The position numbers and the translations under genes were made by a program. From Taudactylus pleione (Eukaryota > Chordata > Amphibia > Anura > Myobatrachidae): a DNA stretch of 64,000 nucleotides. How positions within the stretch are numbered: the stretch's first letter is position 1; every line of letters starts with the position of its first letter. Positions 46,645 to 57,040 of this stretch are shown piece after piece. The notes under the pieces are model-generated. The model was not told the DNA's origin. It searched no databases and saw nothing but the letters and a program-made list of their open reading frames with translations. The stretch is from positions 1,866,501-1,930,500 of the forward strand of contig JAUIMM010000213.1 of assembly GCA_031769625.1 (NCBI GenBank), written 5' to 3'.

Positions 46645-47757
46645 ATGGTTCCAGAACCCGACCAACCTCAACTTCGTCCCAGGCGTAGGCCTCGTAGGCG
46701 TGCGAGGCCCCAGATATATAGAACACGTGTCACCCTTTTTGGAATGCCAGATGATGAGGTGTTAAGGCGCTACTGTCTGCCTCCAAAAATCATAGACACT
46801 CTCTCATTAATAGAGAGTGATCTTGAATGGCAAATTGACAGTCCTACAGCAATACCACCACTTACGCAATTAATGTCGGTGTTACATTTTTGTGCCTCAG
46901 GATCCTTTCAAACCACCGTGGGAATAGTCGCAGGAATCTCCAAATCCTCCTTTTCAAGGATCCTGAGGGCAGTGATGGATGCACTATTTAAACACCTCCA
47001 TCATTTTATTAAAATGCCATTGGATATGGGTTCCCTTAATGTGGTGAAGGATAAATTTTACCAAATTGCTGGCTTCCCACACATCATAGGGGTTGTGGAT
47101 GGCACTCACATACCATTCCAGCAATGCTGGAGGCAATATTTAGGAACCGAAAACACTTTCATTTGATGAATGTAATGGTGGTATGTGATGCCTCCCTCCT
47201 GATCCTGTCCCTGAATGCCAAATTCCCAGGCAGTGCACATGATTCCTTCGTCATCCGGAAATCAGGGATTTGGCACAAATTAAACAAACTACAAGCTGGT
47301 GATGCGTGGCTTCTGGGTAAGTTGACACCTTCTGTTGAAACCAATGCAAAGCTTGGTACACAATGGTCCTGATGTTGTTTTTTATATTTTCACAGGAGAC
47401 AGTGGCTACCCTTGCACACCCTGGCTGCTAACTCCTTATTTGGTTCCCACACCAGGGCCACAAAGTCAGTATAATTCCACACTTACAGCCACCAGGCAGG
47501 TGGTGGAGCACTGTATCATCCTTTTAAAAGGCCGATTCAGATGCCTCCACCGCTCTGGTGGCGACCTCATGTATTTGCCGACTATGGTTTCCAAAATTGT
47601 GGTCCTGTGTGGGATATTTCACAACATCGCCATAAGGAGTGGTGTCCCAATGCAGCCAGAGGATGCTTTGCCTGAGGACGGCCCCCCCGAGGTTGGTCGG
47701 AGGTCAGTATGTGGGGGGACCATATGCGAACAAATTGTTGCCAGATTTTTTAGGTAA
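46645..47757 (+). pseudogene. Harbinger (HARBI1-like) DDE transposase, one intron, one frameshift
   Basis: The ATG at 46645 starts MVPEPDQPQLRPRRR, with a strongly basic N-terminus. A helical region with LTQLMSVLHFCASGSFQ and GISKSSFSRIL follows, then the first catalytic Asp in IIGVVDGTHIPF (47098-47100). Near 47115-47125 the frame shifts by one base. The other frame continues AIFRNRKHFHLMNVMVVCDA, then FPGSAHDSF with the second Asp. An intron at 47317-47395 (GTAAGT..TTTTCACAG) joins WLLG to DSGYPC in frame. The final exon has VVEHCIILLKGRFRCL with the catalytic Glu, then LCGIFHNIA and an acidic tail ending FFR. All three catalytic residues survive, so the single frameshift is the visible lesion. 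This nuclease cuts and joins the transposon ends. Confidence 0.9.
47317..47395 (+). other. Intron of Harbinger transposase
   Basis: GTAAGT donor, pyrimidine-rich TTTTTTATATTTTCACAG acceptor, 79 bp. Removing it joins the WLLG and DSGYP codons exactly as in the conserved family motif. Confidence 0.85.
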
Positions 47758-48572
47758 TTATTTCCACAAAGTTATTTCATTGACACAATGTAGACATGTA
47801 TTATTTTAATGTACACTTTTAACTTTTTTTCAATTTTGTTTTTGTGTTATTCCCTAAAATGACCATAAATATCCATGCATACTACCTGATCAACACAAAT
47901 GACTTTATGTGGACACATTGGATATAACTTCGGGAACAATGATTTCTTCTCATTTGTGGATTCATGTTGGTATGCTACTTCTTCAAACAGTTCTTGATTT
48001 TTTTGGGGGGGGGGATTTTGGAATTTTTGGGTCTTTTGTGTGTGTTTTAACTGTGTGATTTGGTTTTGACAATTCACTTGGTGTTTATTATTTGTGTGCA
48101 ATAAATTTATTTTTTTCATTAAACAACCATTTCCTTCGTAAATTACAAACAAGTGAAACCTGCTCCAAAAATGCAAACATGCTTAATGCCTAATACTGTA
48201 ATTTCATAATTTCTAAACTTTTGTACCCTGCTTTGTGGCTAAAAACAAACACCAAAGGTATTATGGTGAATCAGTATGTTTACAATTCTAGGCCTAAGCA
48301 GGGTGCTTTAATTTTTACAATACCACCAAAAATATTTAATCTATTTTTGACGTTAAGTCTAAAAACCTATTGGTATTGTTATGTGTTTAATGTGCAAGCT
48401 TACATACTTACTTGACCTTTCGACAAACAAATTGACATTACTTAAAAACACAGGGACAAATAGTAGACTTATGTAAGGTTCAACAATCTAAGATTTACAG
48501 ACAAGGAATGAGACTTAAATAAATAAAAAAAACTTTTTTAATTTATTTTATTTTTTGTCAAAATACAAAAAA

Positions 48573-49850
48573 TTATTGGTGCAGGATCGCCAAAAGGTGG
48601 TCCAAGGCCACCAGCATGCCAATTACATGGCCCCGGAGTTCCACCAATCCTCCTGCAATGGCCATGTTACGCCTCTGGGCTTCTGTGGTGAAAAAAATGT
48701 GCGGGTTACTAAAATGACACCTTCATTTAGAATGTTCAAACCCACAAAAAATTCAGGCTATACCAAAAAAAAACAACAGTTACAAAAACATATCCAAAAA
48801 AAAAGGAATGCCAAACGAAAAGATTTTCAAAAAATAAGGGTCCAAAAAGTAGAAATAACCTAAAATAACATATGTCTTAAACCTAAGCAAAACTACGACA
48901 TTTGTTGGTACCATAAACAAGAAAGACACAAGTGGGAGTGTTTGGACATGTGTCATATGTGTAAGGGGAAAACATCCTTGACATTGTTTCACAAAGATAT
49001 ATATAAAAAACATTTGAACTACTTTACTAGTTTGAACTGCACAGGCAAAAGGACAACATCAAACAAATTAATTTACACAATAAAAAAAAAAAACCATAGT
49101 TTACAATGTAAACATACCAGCCACACTGTGGACTGGGCCTGGAGCCACGAAATCCTCCTCATCTGAGGTGGGCCAGTGGGTAAGTGAAGGAGGAGGGGTT
49201 ATGACTGAGGGAGTGGAGGGTGTGGAAAAGTGAGGTGGGTTTTGAGGGGAGGGGGAAGTTGGAGGGATGGTCAGGTGAGGAGAGGGAGGGGACTGAAGGA
49301 TGGCAAGGTCTGAGGTGGAGGGGGAATTTGGGGAACAGTGGGCAGGGGATGTTTGGGTGGGAGTGGGGGATAGGGGACGAGCCACACGTCTGCGCCGTCT
49401 GACTATCCGCTCTTCCCCTAAATGATGGAGAAAAAAATGTTTAATTACATTTTTTTTTTTTTTGTCAATTTTGGGATAAAATAATAAAAACAGGGATATA
49501 CTGTAAACAAGCACACGCAGGTATGACCAAAATATTAAAACAGGGATATACTGTAAACAAGCACACGCAGGTATGAGAAAAAAAATCAGACACAGAAACA
49601 CTTACTTTGGCCAATCCAGTACCACAAAAGGGCCAGCAGGCGTGGTGATCGGCGCCTCAGATCCGACCACCTGCATTCCAACTGGCCGATATTATGGCGA
49701 TAGCCGAGGGAACGCACGGGGCCGGCGCACCTCCGCGTAGGCCCTACGCTTTTGAAGATTGGTGATGGGGAGCGGATGGTCAGTAATGCGCTCGTCCATG
49801 ACCTCAACTAGCACCATTAGCTCCCGCCTACAGAAAGCATTGGCTCTCAT
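48573..49850 (-). pseudogene. Second Myb/SANT-like protein (B) of the Harbinger, three exons, damaged
   Basis: Start at the ATG 49850-49848 (MRANAFCRRELMVLVEVMDE). Exon 1 ends near 49606 at a GTAAGT. It shows the RRELMVLVEV helix of a Myb/SANT-like domain and, in another frame after a one-base shift, YRHNIGQLECRWSDLRRR, the matching third helix. Exon 2 (49417-49118, TTTAG and GTATGT borders) encodes GEERIVRRRRRVARPLSP and a long Pro/Ser segment. Exon 3 (48682-48573, CACAG border) joins in phase and ends with AQRRNMAIAGGLVELRGHVI and a leucine-rich helix before TAA. The exon 1 to 2 phase does not fit without further indels. Architecture matches protein A (SANT domain, linker, C-terminal helix), but the sequence is clearly different. 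Confidence 0.65.
49480..49577. repeat. 50-bp tandem duplication in an intron of gene B
   Basis: CAGGGATATACTGTAAACAA begins at 49491 and again at 49541, with the same downstream text up to GGTATGA. Confidence 0.85.
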
Positions 49851-50544
49851 GATGGCAATGATTTTTTTTACACAAACCAGTTTTAATAAAGGTCCTAGAA
49901 AAATTTTGATTGGCTAATGTACTTTGTAAATTAACAGGAACAATTCTATCGATTAGTGTATGAGTCATGTGACCTACACCCTCACAAATATAATGTGAGT
50001 TATGATAGGCTTGATGCAGTGACATGCGTAAGCTAATTTAAATTTAAAAAAAAAATGGAAAATCTGCATTTAAAAAAAAAACCAAAACATTAGTGGCATT
50101 CAAACAAACTTTTACATTAGAAAAACCATCCCCTTGGTCAAACCGTACATATTCTGCGGAAGAAATGATACACACTAACAAGAATAAAGTTTATTGTCAT
50201 TGAAAAAAAAACCAGGATTGCAAACATGTGAATCAAACAATTAAGGTAATTTATATATTGATTGCCAGTAATCGATTCAAGTATGTTTGCAGAATGAAAT
50301 AGCAGGCAATCGAAACTGACAGGGCCACTTCCGGAATTGACTTGTGCGAGCGCTCACTGCAACCAAAGAGGAGACGGACGCTCGCTATTTTGTACATTCG
50401 CTAGCTAGAGGAGGGGTTGGGAGAATATGGGGCGGAAGGTTAGCTACGAGCAAACATACGAGCAAGCGCTTCGATTTAAATATTTCTGCTCGTACGGCGG
50501 ACGAGCGATCGGTCACTTGCGTCCAGCTCTGAATCAGGCCCAGA

Positions 50545-51785
50545 GTGGGAAGTAACCAAGAAGCTCCCTGGACTGTACCATGGCCATCAGTAACCAAGAT
50601 GTGTTCTCACAATGGGCTACTTCATGACAGTCTCCTTCTCTGTGACCCAGCACTCTGGCTGATGACTGATCACCAAAAGGATATAGTGAAGATAGATAGT
50701 TCTTAATGACATCAGCTGTGTGTTTGGGGTCATTGTGATTGATGTTTGGAACAACCTCCCTGCAGAGTTCCTTCAAAAACTGTGTGCAAGTGTACCTAGA
50801 AGAATTGAAGAATTTATGCTGTTTTGAAGACATACAAGGGTATTCAATTTGGAGCGAAAATGACGTCATTTTCGACAATTTCAATTATCCCCGTATTCAA
50901 TTTCATAGACTTTTCGCAGGTTCGAAAAGTCTTTGAAAAAAAAGGGGGTTAACTTTTCACCACTGAATAGGTGGCGAAAAAAAGTGCAAAATTGGGGTTT
51001 AGGGGTGCAGGCTTAAAAAAAATAGCCTGCACCCCTGGGAATTACATTTAAAAAAGAACTGTGTCAAAAAAAGTAAAAAAAAAAAAATAGGGACACCCCA
51101 AAAAATGTATTAAAAAATTTGGGGTGAAAAATAAAAAAGGAAAAAAGTGTTTAAAAATAGGGAAATAGTATCAGGGCTATTCTGTAAATATGCGGCAGGT
51201 GTTTTCTAGAATAGATTAGTAGCGGCAGGTGCATTTTTGCAGAATTTTTTAAAAACCACTTTAGGGACTTAAAAATATGCTAGTACCCATTTTCATGTAC
51301 ACCAAATTTGATGGGACCACTTAAAAAAAATGAAAAAAATAACCTAAGTGCTCTTCTGCAACACTTCTTCCATGCATGCTAAAATGGGGATACCCATAGT
51401 GATCCCCCATGTTTTGACAGCTTTAGGGGGGTCCTACAATTTATTCCAGGTAATTCCCGTTTTTTTCTCCGATCCTATTTTGCCGGCTCCCGTTTCCGTA
51501 GCTTTTTAATTGAATACGGGGATAAAGCGGGCGCGCGCCCGATACTTTATCCCAGGAAAAGCTCCGATGTGGAACAAAAAGTCCAGCATGGACTTTTCGC
51601 TCCCATAATGAATACACCTCAAAGAGTGGTCACACCAAATATTGATTTGATTTATATTATCTTCTGTTCATTCACTTTGCATTTTGTTAATTGATATATT
51701 ATAAACTATCAACACTTCTTTTTTTGAAAGCATTCTTACTTTGCAGCATTTTTTCCACGCCTGCCTAAAACTTTTGCATACAGTA
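50545..51785 (-). pseudogene. Tc1/mariner-like remnant, split by a MITE
   Basis: On the minus strand NHNDPKHTADVIKNYLS (about 50755-50700) is the second-Asp block of a Tc1-like transposase. The sequence resumes after the nested MITE as GAGTGGTCACACCAAATATTG and ends near CTGCCTAAAACTTTTGCA, a typical terminal part of such elements. Everything else of the transposase is unreadable. The other terminus is not seen; the Harbinger at 43129-50541 may have inserted into or beside it. Confidence 0.6.
50838..51619. mobile_element. MITE with GGGTATTCAATTTGGAGCG end
   Basis: Left GGGTATTCAATTTGGAGCGA and right TCGCTCCCATAATGAATACA are imperfect inverses. CAA flanks both sides (50835-50837 and 51620-51622). 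An inner pair (CCCCGTATTCAATTTC and TTTTAATTGAATACGGGG) is a second inverted repeat. Non-coding; relative of the element at 29068-30431. Confidence 0.75.
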
Positions 51786-52508
51786 GTACTCTATATGCAC
51801 TTGTCATGGGCAGAACTGTGGGAGACAATGCAGGCACCTCCCGCTGGGCTCCAGCTCTAAAGGGGCAACTCCTCCATTGTCCACAACATATTCACCCCAC
51901 TTAGGGCTGTAACTATGTACCCGGAGTGTACCGTCACAGCCGCCCAATACATGGCACCCCTCCCTGGCACCTGAGAAGCCACCATACACTAGTGGGGAGC
52001 TCCATGGCAGACCATCAGCTGCTGCCTTTGTCTATCTATAGCCTGTCTGCATGCAAATTGCTACATTACAGTGTCAGCGGCTGTGACGGGGGGGGCACCA
52101 AATTATAACTTGCCTCCGAGCATCTGGGATGAACTTACGCCACTGGCACTTGATATATACATACATACAGATATGTCTACAGATATATCTATCTATATGC
52201 AAAACAAGTGTCCAGCTGTACTCTGCTAGAAATTATCACATATCCTGTGCCATCCAGATAGCACCACAGCGGTGATGGTTAAAATGTATGTACAAATGTA
52301 AATGGCGAAATTACATGAGGCGGTAGCTCAGGTGACCAATGTTTCAATGTTTTGACATTTTTCGTCAGGGTTGTCACAAAAGAAACAAGTGAAAACTTAA
52401 ATACTGTTGAGCACAGCATCGCATGGCATTAGGTCCTGGTGTCCTCTTCCATATATATACATACATGCATACATATATATATATATTATATATACACACA
52501 CATATATC
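51786..52508. other. Intergenic with AT/CA microsatellite
   Basis: No gene. A TATATACATACATGCATACA-type microsatellite is at about 52440-52510. Confidence 0.5.
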
Positions 52509-52905
52509 AGACCCTCCAACATGACCTATTCCATTAATGCCCCTATACATCAGCAATTGATTGCAGCAATCGTGCAATTTGCAATCGATTGTGTATAAAA
52601 ATCTTTACCTTTTTCAATCGACTGTGGCAATTCTGCAATCTGCAATCGATTGAAAAAGGGAAAGATTTTTATACACAATCGATTGCAAATTGCACGATTG
52701 CTGCAATCAGTTATGGGGGCCTATAGGTACAAAATGATCTGCTCCTGGATTTTCCACCTAATTTATGATTGCAGCCACCTGTGTTGAAATGCCTTTCTCG
52801 TCAAGTACCTAGTTCAACACAGGTGAATTCATACATTAGGTGGGAATTCCAGGAGCAGAGCATTTTGTACCTCATGGGAGGGGTCATGTTGGAGGGTAGG
52901 ATATA
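52509..52905. mobile_element. Palindromic MITE (CCCTCCAACATGACC) hosting a second palindrome
   Basis: The outer ends ACCCTCCAACATGACC and GGTCATGTTGGAGGGT are inverse. Inside are GATCTGCTCCTGGA..TCCAGGAGCAGAGC and CCACCTGTGTTGAA..TTCAACACAGGTG arms. Between the left outer end and the inner arms lies a separate near-perfect hairpin (about 52553-52716, arms of about 70 bp, rich in CAATCGATTG). Confidence 0.8.
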
Positions 52906-52929
52906 TATACTGTATATACACACACACAT

Positions 52930-53128
52930 ATCCTACCCTCCAACATGACCCCTTCCAGCCAGTACGAAATGCTCTGCTCCTGGACTTTCCACTTAATTAA
53001 TAATTGCAGCCACCTGTGTTGAGTTAGTTAATAGATTAGACAGGTGGCTACAATCATCAATTAAAAGAGAAGTCCAGGAGCAGAGCATTTTGTACTGGGT
53101 GGAAGGGGTCATTTTGGAGGGTCTAACA
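52930..53128. mobile_element. Second copy of the CCCTCCAACATGACC palindromic MITE
   Basis: It lies 25 bp after the first copy, separated by a TATACACACACACATA microsatellite. It has the same outer ends and the same CTGCTCCTGGA inner arms, without the extra hairpin. The left end is ACCCTCCAACATGACCCCTT and the right end GGTCATTTTGGAGGGT. Confidence 0.8.
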
Positions 53129-53260
53129 TATATATATATACACATATTATAAGGGCACGCCACCATTCACCTATTAGGGTTGTGTGCAAGCCCTTATATT
53201 AAGGCTGAATCTAAAAAAAAAAAATATTCATAGAGAATTCCAGAGGGGGGTGGGGACATG

Positions 53261-53851
53261 GGACCTCATTCAGAGTCGGTCGTTGCGGCCGCACAGTCGT
53301 AAGGTAAAAGGGGCCGGATATGCAAATGAAGCGCTCGCAAGTTGCGTCGTTAAGAAGGGATCGTTAGCTGGACGAGCGAGGGGAGGATGCGGCCGTAAGA
53401 CTAAAAATACGCCCCGTCCTCATTCCCATTGCACATCATCTCCGGGCATATAAGGATTAATCGAGACCATTGGAGCTGCTCCTAGACCTTAAGGTTGACC
53501 ATACCCTCTCTTAAGCACTACGATCAAGTCAGTGTAAAAACCTCCCATGTCACATGTGCCATGACACTACTTAGTTAATTATGCACTCCCATAAAATGCC
53601 GTTTGCATAGTCAGGCACGCCTGCGTTCGGATCTCCACTCCCCCGTTCACAAGCACCTTCCCCTGTTACCACCCACAAACGCCTCATCCTGTCACTCAAA
53701 CTAACGACCTGGCCAAGTTGAAGGAGAGAGCAATTTCTGATCATAATAGCTAGTTTGCGCACGTGCATTGCAAATTTTACGCATGCGCAGTTTAGCGAAC
53801 ATCGGTGGCGTATGACTGTGCGGCCGCAACGACCAACTCTGAATGAGGTCC
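53261..53851. mobile_element. Harbinger-type MITE (GGACCTCATTCAGAG family)
   Basis: Ends GGACCTCATTCAGAGTCGGT and CCAACTCTGAATGAGGTCC extend through CGTTGCGGCCGCACAGTC for over 35 bp. Flanking triplets ATG and ATA nearly match. The ends resemble those of the 7.4-kb Harbinger (TGATTCAGAG). The right third is duplicated as a truncated copy at 20988-21209. Confidence 0.75.
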
Positions 53852-54957
53852 ATAGTGTTTAAGGGGCTACACCTCAAAAGCTATTGTAGGTACCAAGCTG
53901 AAATGTTACATGGACAAGTAGAACTGTTGTTCAGTGCTGCATGCCAAAATCAGGGCAAACAATTTAAAAATGAGGATTTGGGAGTAATCTAAAGTTCCAA
54001 CTGTCATTTTTATCTGACATTCTCCTGTAGTCTATGGGGGATTTTGGGAAGGCAAATTTAGACTTGGTGTTTGTTTTATTAGGTAGCTCTTGTTCCAGGG
54101 TAGGTGCTTTTGTGGTTTAAGTAATTGAGAAAGTTACAGTTTTTAAACTATTACCTCACAATTGCACCATTATAGAGATAGGTAGCTTCAACTTGTTGCG
54201 CAGCCTCAGTAGGAGCCTTTAGCAGGTGTACTCACTGTGGCTTTGCTTGGGTGCACAAAGGTGCCTGCCTTTTGCGAACAGTAGTGGCGGGGCGACCCGG
54301 CAATGTCAGCAGGCGGTAGCGGTGACGGGGACCTGGTGGCGGGGGCATCAGCGGTGATGGCGGCATCGGTGCGGGCTACAGCGGTGGCTGTGGTGGTGTG
54401 AGCTGAAGGATTCGGCATCAGCGACAGGACCCAGCATCTGTGCCGGTGTTGGCGGCGGGCCTGGATCCGATAGGATCCAGTCCCTGTTAGCCATTCTGCC
54501 AAGTTTGGCAGCGGAGCCCATTTCAAAAATGTGCCTCAGCACTATTTTTTCAATTCAAAGATGGCCGTTGCATGCCAATCATGGTTCGCGACATCATCAC
54601 CCCGCCTCCTCGGCTGGCTAATATATATGTCAGGGTGAGGCGGCAGCATGGCAGTCCGGAGGTGGAGAGGGAGCTGTCAAGATATCCCGAAGAAATGAAG
54701 ATGCCAGAAGGTCTAGTGCATAGAGGCCGCCGCCCCCCAGGTGAAGGTGCAGATTAACTAAATTATTTAAAAAAAAATTGGTGTAGTCTGTTTATTTTAA
54801 TATTTCTTTTACAGGTGTACTACAGGTACCAGTGGGCCCTAAATACCCTGCTTGCTGGTACTTGCGGTTCTCTAAGTACCAGTATGAGGTGCAGGCTTGC
54901 TGGAATCTATAGTTTACCCGCAAAAGACAATATTCTTTCAAATGCACCACATTACAA
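53852..54957. other. Intergenic, no gene recognised
   Basis: GC-rich block at 54200-54760 with overlapping frames on both strands (PNLAEWLTG on the minus strand), none with a domain I can name. It may be part of a retroelement together with the repeats that follow. Confidence 0.4.
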
Positions 54958-54965
54958 AATAAACT

Positions 54966-55937
54966 CAGCACCCACCGCCCAGGTGTGCCAGGGATAGCCC
55001 CAGGCTATCATCCTGGGCCTAGTGTGCCTTGGAGTGGGTGACCCCTTTATTAGGGATCCCTGGCCTGGGCTGACTAGTGGTCTGGGTTGATGCTTCGGCT
55101 GGGGGACCCTGTGAAAGGTCTCCCCTGGCTGTGGCATTAGCCCCCCCATTAGAAATCTGGTGCTGGTTCTGGACAATACATTGGGGACCTTAAGCATTTT
55201 TTCCCCTGTATTTGCAGAACCAGGACCATCTCAGAGCCCAGTGCTTGTTGCGCTGAATACGAGGGACCCCTACATCATTTGTACTTTGTATTTTGGAAAC
55301 CAGGGCTGGTTTTGATTAGCCCGGTGCTGGATGAGTTAAATACAGGGAACCTCTATGTAGTTTTTCCCCTGTATTTTCACAACCAGGACTGGCATTGAAT
55401 AGCCCGTGGCTGTTTGTGCTTTAGGGGGACGAAGCCACTTTACATAATCAACCTGGCACCCACCACCTAGGGCTGCCGGGGATAGCAAAGAGCTATCAGC
55501 CCATGCCTGGGGTACCCAGGAGAGGGATACCCCTTTTTTGGGGGCTCCTCTGCTCTACAGAGATCCCCGGCCTGGGCTGACTAGCGGTCAGTCTTAATGC
55601 TTTGGCTGGGGGCCCCGGTGGAAGGGTTCCCCTGGCTATGGCATTATCCCCCCACTAGAAAGAGCTTGGTGCTTGTTATGGAAAATACAGGGGACCCCTA
55701 TGCTTTTTGTCCCCTGTATTTCCAAAGCCAGGACCGGCTCGGCTGAGCCCAGTGCTGGTTGTGCTAGATACAGGGTACCCCTATGTCTTTTGTCACCTGT
55801 ATTTTGACAACCAAGACTGACTCTAAATTCCTAGTGCTGGTTGTGCTAAATGTAGGGTACCCCTACACTTTTTGTTCCCTGTATGTTCACAACCAATACT
55901 GGCAGTGAAAAGCCCGTATCTGGTTGTGAGTAAGTGG
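54966..55937 (+). repeat. Two-level tandem repeat, about 489-bp unit x 2
   Basis: The phrase CAGCACCCACCGCCCAGG (54966) recurs as GGCACCCACCACCTAGGG (about 55455), followed by the same order of motifs (GATAGC..CTATCA, GGCCTGGGCTGACTAG, GGCTGGGG, CCCCTGGCTGTGGCATTA). The second half of each unit holds about three sub-repeats of roughly 115 bp marked by CCTGTATTT..CACAACCAGGACTGGC. No coding frame. Confidence 0.8.
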
Positions 55938-56510
55938 GGGGGCCATGTCTCTTTTTTTATTATTTTACACATATTAAATTTGTAACATGATGTATATATG
56001 GATCTCACTGATATACCCATGCATCTGTATCTTATTGATTTTATTTACTCAGATGCATGCCCAGTGCAGTGAGTCCCTTTGTCACCCGCTGGTGCCTCTA
56101 TCCACACCACTGTTTTCTACCCATCTGCATCAATTTGGCTCCCCCCTGTACTGCTTAATCTTCCCCCTCTACATGCCATTCTGTCTCACCCATCTACGCC
56201 ACTCTATCTCCTCTCCCCATCCACACCACTGTTATACCATCTGAACTGCATGTGTGTATTCCAATAAGTACACAATTCTGTGAATTAGCAGCTCCACCAT
56301 TTAGTGAGTGACAGCAATCTCACTCTGTGAGAGCGCTGAATCGGTATTGTGCAAGGAACAGCCTTAATGTTCGAAATTTCATTGCTTTTTTTTAGTTTTC
56401 AGTGGCAGAAATTCAATATGTTATGTGAAATTTCAGATCATGTCTAAGAAGCCTTAATGGGATATATGAAGCCATAAGGTTTTTTGTCTATGGAATATAT
56501 ATATATATAT
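55938..56510. other. Intergenic, nothing recognised
   Basis: Short frames only; ends in the (AT)n microsatellite into which the hAT inserted. Confidence 0.45.
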
Positions 56511-56539
56511 ATATATATTAGGGGTGAGCGGGTTCGGAT

Positions 56540-56625
56540 TTCTGAAATCCGAACCCCCCCGAGCCCCCCCGATCCGAGTCCGATCCGAGTCAGGCTCGAC
56601 TTTTCCCGCCTGACTCGGATCTGAA
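56540..56625 (+). promoter_or_regulatory. Left subterminal repeats of the hAT element
   Basis: A palindrome TTCGGATTT..AAATCCGAA followed by repeated GATCCGAGT words in both orientations, typical of subterminal transposase-binding sites. The same block forms window positions 1-85 in reverse. Confidence 0.55.
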
Positions 56626-56678
56626 ATCGAGGCAAAACGTCATCATCCCGCCTTCCGAGGCTCGCGGGTTTTGGATCC

Positions 56679-56686
56679 TATATAAG
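56679..56686 (+). promoter_or_regulatory. TATA box of the hAT element
   Basis: TATATAAG in the context GGATCCTATATAAGGTACC. A pyrimidine-rich TTTTCTCACTCGG about 25-30 bp downstream fits an initiator. It is the only good TATA box before the 160-bp repeats and the transposase. Confidence 0.6.
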
Positions 56687-56754
56687 GTACCCGCGTCGGC
56701 GCCATTTTCTCACTCGGCTGTGGACAGTGAAGAGGGAGGGTGGGAGTTAGGGCT

Positions 56755-56787
56755 GTGTAGTGTAGTGTAGTGTAGTGTAGTGTAGTG
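56755..56787 (+). repeat. GTGTA microsatellite
   Basis: Six or seven GTGTA/TAGTG units in tandem in the probable 5' leader of the hAT transcript. Confidence 0.85.
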
Positions 56788-57040
56788 CTGCTGTTGTCCA
56801 CTACTTCAAAGTCCATAGGGGCTGGCTGTGTTGTGCTGTGCTGCTGTTGTTAATAGGGGCTGTGTCCACTACTTCAAAGTCCATAGGGGCTGGCTGGACT
56901 GTGTTGTGCAGTCAGTTCTCCATAGGGGCTGTGTCCACTCCAAAGTCCTGTGCAGTGTCCCAGACCTAAAGGGGTGCTGTAGTGTTGTCCAGGGGGTGCT
57001 CTGTCCATCAGGGGTGCTCCCCCCAAGTGCTAAAAAAATA

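Larger units (their letters stand above)
43129..50541 (+). mobile_element. Complete PIF/Harbinger DNA transposon, 7.4 kb
   Basis: The ends GGCCCTGATTCAGAGGCGCT and, inverted, GGGCCTGATTCAGAGCTGGA remain similar for about 40 bp (CGCAAGTG then CCGNTCGNTCG). AGA flanks both sides (43126-43128 and 50542-50544), the 3-bp duplication of the superfamily. Inside are a DDE transposase gene on the plus strand and two Myb/SANT-like genes on the minus strand, one on either side. Vertebrate Harbingers are usually described as two-gene elements with a transposase and one Myb-like partner. Each gene here carries a frameshift. Confidence 0.9.

Noticed and set aside
49101..49601. Single 166-codon minus-strand frame as an intact gene
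   Set aside because: Only its middle matches the gene-B exon. The start and end of the frame are intron sequence, as the TTTAG and GTATGT borders and the downstream in-phase exon show.
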